Below, in pieces: positions 15,062 to 22,885 of a stretch of DNA of 27,827 nucleotides (the first letter of the stretch is position 1; every line of letters begins with the position of its first letter). The DNA lies in NCBI GenBank assembly GCA_023411395.1, contig JAEYOV010000023.1:1-27827 (forward strand), written 5' to 3'. Under the pieces are notes generated by a model. That model had not been told where the DNA came from. It did no database searches and saw only the letters and a program-made list of their open reading frames with translations. The position numbers and the translations under genes are program-made. Source of the stretch: Bacillota bacterium (GTDB lineage Bacteria; Bacillota; Clostridia; Christensenellales; Aristaeellaceae).

Positions 15062-17527
15062 ATGCCGCAGAGCCAATTTATCCGCCCCGAAACGGTACGG
15101 TCCAAGGGAGAACTGACGCTTCCTGTGATTCCGCTGAACGTATACGGCAAAACCATGCGGGACGAGCGGGGAAGCTTTTCCGACGCGGAACTTGTGAACA
15201 TATTCCACGACATGCAGGTCATACGCGAATTTGAAACGATGCTTTATTCCGTGCGCACAACCAAGCAGTACAACGGTGTGGATTATGTGTACACCGGCCC
15301 CGCCCACCTGTACACCGGACAGGAAGCGGCGGCCGTGGGCATGGCGTACACGCTGGATTTGAACGACGCCATCTTCGGCTCCCACCGCAGCCACGGCGAG
15401 GTTCTGGCCCGGGGGTACAGCGCCATCCGGCAGTTGAGCGACGCGGCGCTTGTTTCCATCATGCAGGGCTTCAACGGCGGCAAAACGCTGGCGGCCATTG
15501 AAAAGCGCGCGGGCGGCAATGTGAAGCGAATGGCGCAGGACTTTTTGCTCTACGGCTTCATGGCCGAGCTGTTCGGCCGGGAGAACGGGTTTACCAAGGG
15601 CTTGGGCAATTCCATGCACGTGTTTTTCACGCCGCTGGGGATTTACCCCAACAACGCCATTGTGGGCGGCAGCGCGGGCATTACCGTGGGCGCTGCGCTG
15701 TACAAAAAGATCATGCGGGAAAAGGGCATTGTCGTATGCAACATCGGCGACGGCTCATTGGGCTGCGGCCCCGTTTGGGAGGCCATGAACTACGCCGCCA
15801 TGGATCAATTCAAAAAGCTTTGGGACGACGCCCACAAGGGCGGCCTGAAGCTGGTGTTCAACGTGTTCAACAACGGCTATGGCATGGGCGGGCAGACCGA
15901 CGGCGAAACCATGGCCTACGGCATCCTTGCACGGGTGGGCGCGGGCATCAACGCGGACGCGCTGCATGCCGAGCGGGTGGACGGCTACAATCCACTGGCG
16001 GTGGTCGACGCCTACCGGCGCAAACGCGAGATTCTGGAAAGCGGGCGCGGCCCGGTGCTTTTGGACGTGGTCACCTACCGCTATGCCGGCCACTCGGCCA
16101 CCGACGCCTCCAGCTACCGCACCAAGGAAGAGATCGAGGCCTGGCAAGGCGTGGATTCCATCAAAGCCTACCGCGCAGACCTGCTAAACAACGGCGTTGC
16201 GACGGAGGAGGCCCTTGCCGCCATTGAGCAAAGCATCAAGGACGATATTACCCAGATCATGAAGATCGCCATCGACCCCGATGTTTCGCCGCGCCTGGAT
16301 CTGAAGAAGGACCCCGACGCCATACGGGGCTTCATGCTCTCGGGCGAGCGCATCGAAAAGCGCGGGGAGGGCACGCCCGAGGTGCTGATTCCGCTGTCGG
16401 AAAACAGCCGTGTGAAAAAAATTGCGCAAAAAGAGCGCTTCGCCTTTGACAAGGACGGGAACCCGGTCAGCAAGCTCAAGCAATTCACCGTCCGCGACGC
16501 GCTGTTTGAAGCCATCATCCACAAATTCTACGAAGACCCCGCCTTGATTGCCTTCGGCGAGGACAATCGTGACTGGGGCGGTGCCTTCGGCGTGTACGGC
16601 GGCCTGACCGAGTCGCTGCCCTACCACCGGTTCTTCAACTCGCCTATCAGCGAGAGCACCATCGTCTCCAGCGCCGTGGGTTACGCGCTGATGGGCGGCA
16701 GGGCGATTCCAGAGCTGATGTACTGCGACTTTTTAGGCCGCGCCGGCGACGAGGTGTTCAACCAGCTTGCCAAGTGGCAGGCCATGAGCGCCGGGGCCTT
16801 GAAGGTGCCGGTGGTGCTGCGCGTGTCCGTGGGTTCAAAGTACGGCGCGCAGCATGCCCAGGACTGGACGAGCCTGGTCAGCCACATCCCGGGGCTGAAG
16901 GTTTGCTTCCCCGTGACCCCCTATGATGCCAAGGGCCTGATGAACGCGGCGCTCTCCGGCAGCGACCCCGTGGTGTTCTTTGAAAGCCAGAAGCTGTACG
17001 ACACGGGCGAGATGTTCCATCAAGGCGGCGTGCCCGAGGACTATTATGAAATCCCCATCGGCGAACCGGATGTAAAGCGCGAGGGGAAGGATGTGACCAT
17101 CCTCACTGTGGGCGCGGCGCTGTACGTGGCCGTGGACGCCGCCAAGCAATTGGAGGCCTTCGGCGTTTCGGCGGAAATCATCGATGCGCGCAGCCTGGTG
17201 CCCTTTCATTACGACAAGGTCGTGGAGTCGGTGAAAAAGACGGGCCGGATCGCCCTCATCTCCGACGCCTGCGAGCGCGGCAGCCACCTGAACGATTTCG
17301 CGCGCAACATCACGGAATTCTGCTTTGGCTACCTGGATGCGCCGCCCGTGGTGGTGGGCGCATCCAACGCCATCAGCCCCTGCCCGGAGCTGGAGCAGTA
17401 CTACTATCCGCAGGCAAGCTGGCTGCTGTCGGCCATCCATGAAAAGCTGCTGCCCCTGCCCGGCTATGTTCCCGAGTTCAATTACCAGACGCTGGAGAAA
17501 ATCCGCCGGGAGAAGCTGGGGCTGTAA
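15062..17527 (+). CDS. 2-oxoacid dehydrogenase E1, fused alpha-beta subunits
   Basis: This 821-residue protein carries both halves of the ThDP-dependent E1 in one chain. It decarboxylates a 2-oxoacid and acylates the E2 lipoyl group. The alpha part (about 30-440) has GSHRSHGEVLARG and a ThDP/Mg site from GDGSLGCGPVWEAMN (GDG at 229-231) to FNNGYG (N270). The beta part (about 474-821) has FGEDNRDWGGAFGVYGGL, the cofactor-activating glutamate E531 in SPISESTIVSSAVGYAL, and VEIID-like EIIDARSLVPFHYD. AGGAGGTGCC overlaps the E3 stop region and sets the start at ATG 15062. A longer in-frame extension inside the E3 gene is rejected. Operon position suggests pyruvate or another 2-oxoacid linked to rhamnose breakdown; this is inference, as specificity residues cannot be read reliably. 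Confidence 0.9.
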   Translation: MPQSQFIRPETVRSKGELTLPVIPLNVYGKTMRDERGSFSDAELVNIFHDMQVIREFETMLYSVRTTKQYNGVDYVYTGPAHLYTGQEAAAVGMAYTLDLNDAIFGSHRSHGEVLARGYSAIRQLSDAALVSIMQGFNGGKTLAAIEKRAGGNVKRMAQDFLLYGFMAELFGRENGFTKGLGNSMHVFFTPLGIYPNNAIVGGSAGITVGAALYKKIMREKGIVVCNIGDGSLGCGPVWEAMNYAAMDQFKKLWDDAHKGGLKLVFNVFNNGYGMGGQTDGETMAYGILARVGAGINADALHAERVDGYNPLAVVDAYRRKREILESGRGPVLLDVVTYRYAGHSATDASSYRTKEEIEAWQGVDSIKAYRADLLNNGVATEEALAAIEQSIKDDITQIMKIAIDPDVSPRLDLKKDPDAIRGFMLSGERIEKRGEGTPEVLIPLSENSRVKKIAQKERFAFDKDGNPVSKLKQFTVRDALFEAIIHKFYEDPALIAFGEDNRDWGGAFGVYGGLTESLPYHRFFNSPISESTIVSSAVGYALMGGRAIPELMYCDFLGRAGDEVFNQLAKWQAMSAGALKVPVVLRVSVGSKYGAQHAQDWTSLVSHIPGLKVCFPVTPYDAKGLMNAALSGSDPVVFFESQKLYDTGEMFHQGGVPEDYYEIPIGEPDVKREGKDVTILTVGAALYVAVDAAKQLEAFGVSAEIIDARSLVPFHYDKVVESVKKTGRIALISDACERGSHLNDFARNITEFCFGYLDAPPVVVGASNAISPCPELEQYYYPQASWLLSAIHEKLLPLPGYVPEFNYQTLEKIRREKLGL

Positions 17528-17557
17528 CAATAGCCCCATCAACAAGGAGAGAACAAA

Positions 17558-19510
17558 ATGCAGGAAAACATGCGGCGGCTGGTGGAGCTGTCCCGCCGCT
17601 ACGGCAGCGATGGGCGGTACGTGCTGGCCGGCGGCGGAAACACCTCCCACAAGGCAGATGGCGTGCTGTACGTGAAGGCGTCGGGCACGCGGCTGTCCGC
17701 CATTGACGAAAGCGGCTTTGTGAAAATGGACATGCACAAGCTGCTCGATATGCTGGAAAAGCCCTACCCCCAAGATGACGCATTGCGGGAGCAGGCCGCC
17801 CTTGCCGACATGATGGCCGCCTGCCTTCCGGGGGAAACATTGCGCCCCAGCGTGGAATGTTTGCTGCACGCGCTGTTTCCCCAGTCCTTCGTTTTGCACC
17901 TGCACCCGGCGCTGGTCAACGGCCTCACCTGCGGCAAACATGGCGCGGCGGACTGCCAGGAGCTGTTCGGGGATGCTGCGGTGTGGATTCCCCTGACCAA
18001 GCCCGGATACATCCTGGCCCAAACCTGCCATGATGTGTTTGCATCATACCGGCAAAAGCACGGCAAGCCGCCTGATCTTTTGTTCATGCAGAACCATGGG
18101 GTCGTCGTCGCCTCCGACACGGCGGCCGGGCTGGACGCATTGATGGACAAGGTCATGAGCGCCATCGGCCAAAGGGCCGCCGCCGAACCGGACCTTGCCC
18201 CGCTTGCGGCGAATGGCGCGGCCATCGCGCTTGCGCCCGCGCTGCGCATGCTGTACGCGAAGGCAAGGGGCAGCGGCTGCGCCGTATTCCACACAAGCGC
18301 CGCGGTGCGGGATTTTGTGCAGAATGATTCGTCCCTTGCGCCGCTTGTGCGCCCGTTCACGCCGGACCATATCGTGTACTGCAAAGCCGCGCTGCTCGTA
18401 TTGGACAAGGACAGCGACCCGGAAGCGTGCTTCGGCGCGTTCGTCCAGAAGCACGGCTATCCCCCGAAAATCGCGGTCCTCATGGGCGCGGGGGTGTTTG
18501 CCCTGGGTACCAGCAAGGCGGAGGCGGACACTGCCCTTTCGCTGTTCCTGGATGCGGTGAAGATCGCCTGGTACGCCGGTTCCTTCGGCGGCTATCTGCC
18601 GCTCACGGAGGAGTTTACGAAATTCATCCTCGATTGGGAAGTGGAAAACTACCGGCAGAAGGTTGCCTTTCAGGGCGGCGCAGTAAAGCGCATGGAGGGC
18701 AAGGTCTGCATCGTCACCGGCGCGGCCCAGGGCTTTGGCGAGGGCATCGCAAGGGCCATCGCGGCCCAGGGCGGCTATGTGGTCGCGGCGGATATGAACG
18801 AAACGGGCGCCGCCGCCGTGGCGGCCTCGCTGTGCGCGCAGCACGGCGCGGGCGCGGCCATCAGCACTTTTGCCAACGTGGCCGGCGAAGCGTCGGTGAA
18901 GGCCATGGTGGAAGCGGCGGTGCTCCAGTACGGCGGGCTGGACGTGATGGTGGCCTGCGCCGGCATCGCCATCGCGGGTTCGCTGGAGGCGATGAGCCTT
19001 GAAAACTTTCAAAAGGTGACGTCGGTGAACTACACGGGCTATTACCTGTGCGCCAAGCATGCCGCAGCCGTCATGAAAATCCAGCGCCAATACGCGCCCG
19101 GACTCACGGCGGATATCATTGAAATCAATTCCAAAAGCGGACTGGAGGGCAGCCGCGCGAATTTCGCCTACGCCGGCAGCAAATTCGGCGGTATCGGCCT
19201 TACGCAAAGCTTCGCGCTGGAGCTGGCGCCCTTTGGCGTGAAGGTGAACGCCATCTGCCCCGGCAATCTGCTGGACGGCCCGCTGTGGAGCGACCCGGAA
19301 AAGGGCCTGTTCCGCCAGTACCTGGAGGCGGGCAAGGTGCCCGGCGCAAAGACGGTTCAGGACGTGCGGAGCTTTTACGAGTCAAAGGTGCCGCTGGGCC
19401 GGGGCTGTACGGTCACAGATGTGGCGCGGGCCGTGTTTTACCTTGTGGAGCAGCAGTACGAAACCGGCCAGGCGCTGCCCGTTACGGGCGGGCAGGTCAT
19501 GCTGAATTAA
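17558..19510 (+). CDS. rhaEW: Bifunctional rhamnulose-1-phosphate aldolase / short-chain dehydrogenase
   Basis: This 650-residue fusion cleaves L-rhamnulose 1-phosphate to DHAP and L-lactaldehyde and then oxidises the aldehyde, as known for the Bacillus YuxG type. The N-terminal class II aldolase (1-380) has GGGNTSHK, an expected zinc site in HLHP (H114, H116) and FMQNHGVVV (H180), and the acidic SVECLLHALF. The C-terminal SDR (about 385-650) has the NAD motif TGAAQGFG, ACAGIAIAG, INSKSG (catalytic Ser) and YAGSK (Tyr, Lys), and ends LPVTGGQVMLN. AAGGAGAG precedes the ATG. It is separated from rhaA and rhaB by the three dehydrogenase-complex genes. The length is slightly shorter than YuxG, with no obvious missing motif. 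Confidence 0.93.
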   Translation: MQENMRRLVELSRRYGSDGRYVLAGGGNTSHKADGVLYVKASGTRLSAIDESGFVKMDMHKLLDMLEKPYPQDDALREQAALADMMAACLPGETLRPSVECLLHALFPQSFVLHLHPALVNGLTCGKHGAADCQELFGDAAVWIPLTKPGYILAQTCHDVFASYRQKHGKPPDLLFMQNHGVVVASDTAAGLDALMDKVMSAIGQRAAAEPDLAPLAANGAAIALAPALRMLYAKARGSGCAVFHTSAAVRDFVQNDSSLAPLVRPFTPDHIVYCKAALLVLDKDSDPEACFGAFVQKHGYPPKIAVLMGAGVFALGTSKAEADTALSLFLDAVKIAWYAGSFGGYLPLTEEFTKFILDWEVENYRQKVAFQGGAVKRMEGKVCIVTGAAQGFGEGIARAIAAQGGYVVAADMNETGAAAVAASLCAQHGAGAAISTFANVAGEASVKAMVEAAVLQYGGLDVMVACAGIAIAGSLEAMSLENFQKVTSVNYTGYYLCAKHAAAVMKIQRQYAPGLTADIIEINSKSGLEGSRANFAYAGSKFGGIGLTQSFALELAPFGVKVNAICPGNLLDGPLWSDPEKGLFRQYLEAGKVPGAKTVQDVRSFYESKVPLGRGCTVTDVARAVFYLVEQQYETGQALPVTGGQVMLN

Positions 19511-19529
19511 TCACGCGGAGGGACGCCCC

Positions 19530-20840
19530 ATGAACAACCCTTCCACAGAAACAAAGGCAGCCGCTTCCCTGCTTGCGCCCATCGATGAGCCAACCGCGGC
19601 GGCGAGGCTAAAACACCTTGCGCAAAACCTGGTGCGGTATGCAAACGGCGAAGCGCCGCTGCCCGAAACCACCCTTTATGTGAACAACCATATCCACACC
19701 ACCTATTCCTTTTCTCCCTATTCGCCAACCGACGCGGCCTACCGTGCGTGGCTGAATGGGCTTGCCACCGCCGGCATCATGGATCATGATTCGGTATCGG
19801 GCGCGCTGGAATTTATTGAGGCCGGGAAGCTGCTTGAGATCGGCGTCACGGTGGGTTTTGAATGCCGCTGCCTGATGACAGGCACGCCCTATGAGGGGTA
19901 CACCCTCAACAACCCCGACCAGTCGGGCGTCGCGTACGTGGCCTGCCACGGCATCCCCCATCAAAACATCGGGGAGGCCGGCCGCTGGCTAGCAAACTAC
20001 CGGCAAAAGCGCGGCGAGCGGAACCGGCGTATGGCGGAGCGCCTGAACAAGCTTTCCGGCGGCGGCGCGCTGGCCATTGATTATGAGCGGGACGTGGTTC
20101 CGCTTTCCCGGGCGGAGGAGGGCGGCTCGGTCACGGAGCGGCACCTACTGTACGCGCTGGCGCAAAAGGCCATAGCCGCCGCCGGCCAGGGCGCGCCGCT
20201 GCTGGCCTTTTTGGAAGAAAATCTCGGCCTTCGCCCCACGGGCAAGGTGCGGGAGGCACTGCTTGACGCAGCCGATCCCTATTATTCGTACCGCCTGCTG
20301 GGCCTGCTCAAAAGCAGCCTGGTGGAAAGGTTCTATATCGATGCAGCGGAGGAATGCCCCCACATTCTGGAGTTTGTCGCCTTCGCCAAATCCATCGGCG
20401 CGGTGGCGGCCTATGCGTATCTGGGGGACGTGGGCGAGTCGGTCACGGGGGATAAAAAGACCCAGGCGTTTGAGGACGGCTTTCTGGACGAATTGATCCC
20501 CTGGCTGAAGGAAGCCGGCTTCGCGTCGGTCACCTACATGCCCACCCGCAACAGTCTGCCGCAGCTTGAGCGCCTTATGGGGCTGTGCAGGGAGAACGGG
20601 CTGTTCCAAATCTCGGGCGAGGACATCAACACCCCCTTCCAGCCCTTTGTCTGCCGGCACTTGATGCGGCCCGAGTTCAGCCACCTCATCGAATCCGCCT
20701 GGGCGCTGATCGGCCATGAGCAGGCCGCCACCAAACATTTGGACGATGGGATGTTCACGCAAAAGACTGCCGCCGCGCATCCGGACCTGGATGGGCGGAT
20801 CGCGCATTTTGCCGCCATCGGCAAAAACGGGAAAGGGTGA
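19530..20840 (+). CDS. PHP-domain metal-dependent hydrolase of unknown substrate
   Basis: This 436-residue cytoplasmic protein has hallmarks of the polymerase-and-histidinol-phosphatase (PHP) fold: NNHIHTTYSFSPYSP (H54, H56), AGIMDHDSVSGALEF (D85, H86, D87), VGFECRC, VACHGIPH and a late GEDINTP. PHP proteins bind two or three metals and usually hydrolyse phosphoesters. An insertion of roughly 150 residues (about 150-300) separates the early and late motifs and looks mostly helical. GGAGG precedes the ATG, and the gene sits 19 bases after the aldolase. Membership of the rhamnose operon suggests action on a sugar phosphate or damaged intermediate, but no known rhamnose enzyme matches and I do not assign a reaction. 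Confidence 0.75.
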   Translation: MNNPSTETKAAASLLAPIDEPTAAARLKHLAQNLVRYANGEAPLPETTLYVNNHIHTTYSFSPYSPTDAAYRAWLNGLATAGIMDHDSVSGALEFIEAGKLLEIGVTVGFECRCLMTGTPYEGYTLNNPDQSGVAYVACHGIPHQNIGEAGRWLANYRQKRGERNRRMAERLNKLSGGGALAIDYERDVVPLSRAEEGGSVTERHLLYALAQKAIAAAGQGAPLLAFLEENLGLRPTGKVREALLDAADPYYSYRLLGLLKSSLVERFYIDAAEECPHILEFVAFAKSIGAVAAYAYLGDVGESVTGDKKTQAFEDGFLDELIPWLKEAGFASVTYMPTRNSLPQLERLMGLCRENGLFQISGEDINTPFQPFVCRHLMRPEFSHLIESAWALIGHEQAATKHLDDGMFTQKTAAAHPDLDGRIAHFAAIGKNGKG

Positions 20841-20845
20841 AATCG

Positions 20846-22123
20846 ATGCAAACAACAGCTTTACGGCTTTACGGAAAACAGGACCTGCGGCTGGAGACCT
20901 TCGACCTGCCGCCGATCAAGGACGATGAAATCCTGGTGAGGATCATCTCCGACAGCATCTGCATGTCCAGCTACAAGGCCTCCATGCAGGGCGAGGACCA
21001 CAAGCGCGTGCCTGATGACGCCGCCCAAAATCCCGTCATCATAGGCCATGAGTTCTGCGCCGAAATCGTGGAGGTGGGCGCGAAATGGGCCGGCCAGTAC
21101 GCCGCGGGGCAGCGCGTTTCGCTCCAGCCCGCCCTCAAGGGCACGTACGACGCGGCGGGGTACACCTTCCCTTATCTTGGCGGCAACGCCACCTACGGCA
21201 TCATCCCCGCCGTGTACCTGAACCAGGGAAACCTGCTGCCCTACGATGGGGAAGCCTACTTCTCCGGTTCGCTGGCGGAGCCGCTATCCTGCGTCATCGG
21301 CGCGGTGCACGCGTGCTACCACACCACCCAGGGCGAGTACATCCATGACATGGACATCACCGAAGGCGGCTGCGCGGCCATACTGGCCGGCGTGGGGCCG
21401 ATGGGCCTGGCCATGATCGATTACATGATCCACCGCCCGCGCCGCAGCAAAAAGCTTGTGGTCACCGACATCGACGAGGGCCGGCTTGCCCGCGCGGCAC
21501 GCATCCTGCCGCCTGGTGAGGCCGCGAAAAACGGCGTGGAGCTTGTCTACCTCAACACCGGGAATATGCAGGATCCTGTAGCGGAGCTCAAAGCCCTTTC
21601 GGGCGGCAAGGGATATGACGAGGTGTTCGTTTTCGCGCCTGTGCCCGCCGTAGTGGAGCAGGGCGACGCGATCCTTGCCTACGACGGCTGCCTGAACTTC
21701 TTCGCGGGGCCGTCGAACCCCGCGTTCTCGGCGAAATTCAACTTCTACAACGTGCACTACAACGCGACGCACATCGTGGGCACCTCGGGCGGCAATACCG
21801 ACGACATGCGCGAGGCGCTGGCGCTGGCCGCCAAGGGGCTGACCACGCCCGCCATTTTGGTGACCCACATCGGCGGGCTTAATGCGGCGAAGGACACGAC
21901 GCTGAACCTGCCCAGAATTCCCGGCGGCAAAAAGCTGATTTACAACCACATCTCCCTGCCCCTGACCGCCATCGCGGACTTTCACGAAAAGGGCAAGACC
22001 GACCCGCTGTTTCTGGAACTTGCCCGCCTGTGCGACGCGGCGGACGGGCTGTGGAACCTCAAGGCGGAGCAATATCTTTTGGCAAACGCGCCGGCGCTGG
22101 ACGCGGACAAATACAGGATTTGA
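20846..22123 (+). CDS. Zinc-type medium-chain dehydrogenase, sorbose-1-phosphate reductase-like
   Basis: This protein of 425 residues belongs to the MDR (alcohol dehydrogenase) superfamily. Probable catalytic zinc ligands are in SICMSSYK (Cys), GHEFCAEIVEVG (His-Glu) and LAEPLSCVIGA (Glu). A nucleotide-binding AAILAGVGPMGLAMIDYM follows. The four-cysteine structural zinc loop of classical ADH is absent. The length and pattern recall L-sorbose-1-phosphate reductases, which act on ketose 1-phosphates, but lactaldehyde reduction is also conceivable in this operon. The start is ATG at 20846 with AAAGGG upstream; an alternative GTG at 20837 overlaps the PHP gene stop. It is the last gene before a 111-base gap, so it probably ends the rhamnose operon. 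Confidence 0.75.
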   Translation: MQTTALRLYGKQDLRLETFDLPPIKDDEILVRIISDSICMSSYKASMQGEDHKRVPDDAAQNPVIIGHEFCAEIVEVGAKWAGQYAAGQRVSLQPALKGTYDAAGYTFPYLGGNATYGIIPAVYLNQGNLLPYDGEAYFSGSLAEPLSCVIGAVHACYHTTQGEYIHDMDITEGGCAAILAGVGPMGLAMIDYMIHRPRRSKKLVVTDIDEGRLARAARILPPGEAAKNGVELVYLNTGNMQDPVAELKALSGGKGYDEVFVFAPVPAVVEQGDAILAYDGCLNFFAGPSNPAFSAKFNFYNVHYNATHIVGTSGGNTDDMREALALAAKGLTTPAILVTHIGGLNAAKDTTLNLPRIPGGKKLIYNHISLPLTAIADFHEKGKTDPLFLELARLCDAADGLWNLKAEQYLLANAPALDADKYRI

Positions 22124-22144
22124 AGCAATTCATTTCATTGCGTC

Positions 22145-22174
22145 TTGACGTTGGGCAGTGTAAAAGGATAACAT
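22145..22174 (+). promoter_or_regulatory. Possible promoter of the corrinoid methyltransferase cassette
   Basis: TTGACG (22145-22150), an 18-base spacer and TAACAT (22169-22174) lie about 60 bases before the corrinoid protein ATG. The -35 matches five of six bases and the -10 four of six. GCAAT (22125-22129) and ATTGC (22137-22141) form a small inverted repeat just upstream. No terminator is evident at the end of the preceding operon, so read-through is possible. Confidence 0.45.
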
Positions 22175-22204
22175 AGTAGCAGCATTAGCAGAAGAAAAAA
22201 TCAA

Positions 22205-22213
22205 CGCAAACGC
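22205..22213 (-). promoter_or_regulatory. GCGTTTGCG element shared with the rhaA promoter region
   Basis: Read on the minus strand, 22213-22205 is GCGTTTGCG, identical to 9565-9573 in the rhaA upstream region, where it is part of the TTGCGC repeat cluster. It lies in the leader just upstream of the corrinoid protein ribosome binding site. A nine-base match could arise by chance, so it is only a candidate operator. Confidence 0.3.
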
Positions 22214-22234
22214 ATGACGTGAAAGGAGCACTCT

Positions 22235-22873
22235 ATGAGCCTGTTTCAGGAGATTTCTCAAAATCTGCAAAAGGGCAACGCGAAGGGCGTGAAGGCGCTG
22301 GTGCAGCAGGCCATCGACGAGGGGCAGCCGGCCCAAATGATTCTTACGGAGGGCCTGCTCAGCGGGATGGGCATCGTTGGCGAAAAGTTCAAGAACAACG
22401 AGGTGTTCGTGCCGGAGGTGCTGGTGGCAGCCAGGGCCATGAACATGGGCATGGCGCTACTCAAGCCGCTGCTTACAGAGGCCGGGGTCAAGGCCGGCGG
22501 CAAGGCATGCATCGGTACGGTAAAGGGCGATCTGCACGACATCGGCAAGAACCTGGTGAAGATGATGATGGAAGGCAAGGGCCTGGAAGTCATCGACCTT
22601 GGCACCGACGTGGCCCCCGAAACGTTTGTTGAGACAGCCGTAAAGGAAAACTGCCAGCTTATTTGCATAAGCGCGCTACTCACCACCACCATGAGCAGCA
22701 TGGAGGACGTGGTGAAAGCGGCGGAGGCGGCCGGCATCCGGGACAAGGTAAAAATCATGATCGGCGGCGCGCCCGTGAACGAGGCGTTCTGCCAAAAGAT
22801 CGGCGCGGACGCCTACACGCCCGACGCGGCCACCGCCGCGGAGCGCGCGGCTTCGTATTGCGCCGCAGGATAA
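22235..22873 (+). CDS. Corrinoid protein of a methyltransferase system (MtbC/MtmC-like)
   Basis: This 212-residue methyl carrier holds a cobamide and shuttles the methyl group between two methyltransferases. The N-terminal helical cap domain (1-85, LLSGMGIVGEKFKNNEVFVPEVLVAARAMN) is followed by a Rossmann-like B12-binding domain with GTVKGDLHDIGKNLV. That motif carries the cobalt-ligating H101 of the DxHxxG signature, and GGAPVNEAFCQKIGADAYTPDA completes the fold. Length and motifs are typical of methylamine and O-demethylase corrinoid proteins. AAAGGAG precedes the ATG. Being first in the cassette fits its role as the shared partner of the flanking UroD-family proteins and the RACo-like activator. 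Confidence 0.93.
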   Translation: MSLFQEISQNLQKGNAKGVKALVQQAIDEGQPAQMILTEGLLSGMGIVGEKFKNNEVFVPEVLVAARAMNMGMALLKPLLTEAGVKAGGKACIGTVKGDLHDIGKNLVKMMMEGKGLEVIDLGTDVAPETFVETAVKENCQLICISALLTTTMSSMEDVVKAAEAAGIRDKVKIMIGGAPVNEAFCQKIGADAYTPDAATAAERAASYCAAG

Positions 22874-22885
22874 GGAGAATATGGC

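Noticed and set aside
16835..19207. Long minus-strand frames opposite E1 and the aldolase fusion
   Set aside because: The plus-strand genes have complete domains, ribosome binding sites and operon spacing; the antisense products lack motifs.
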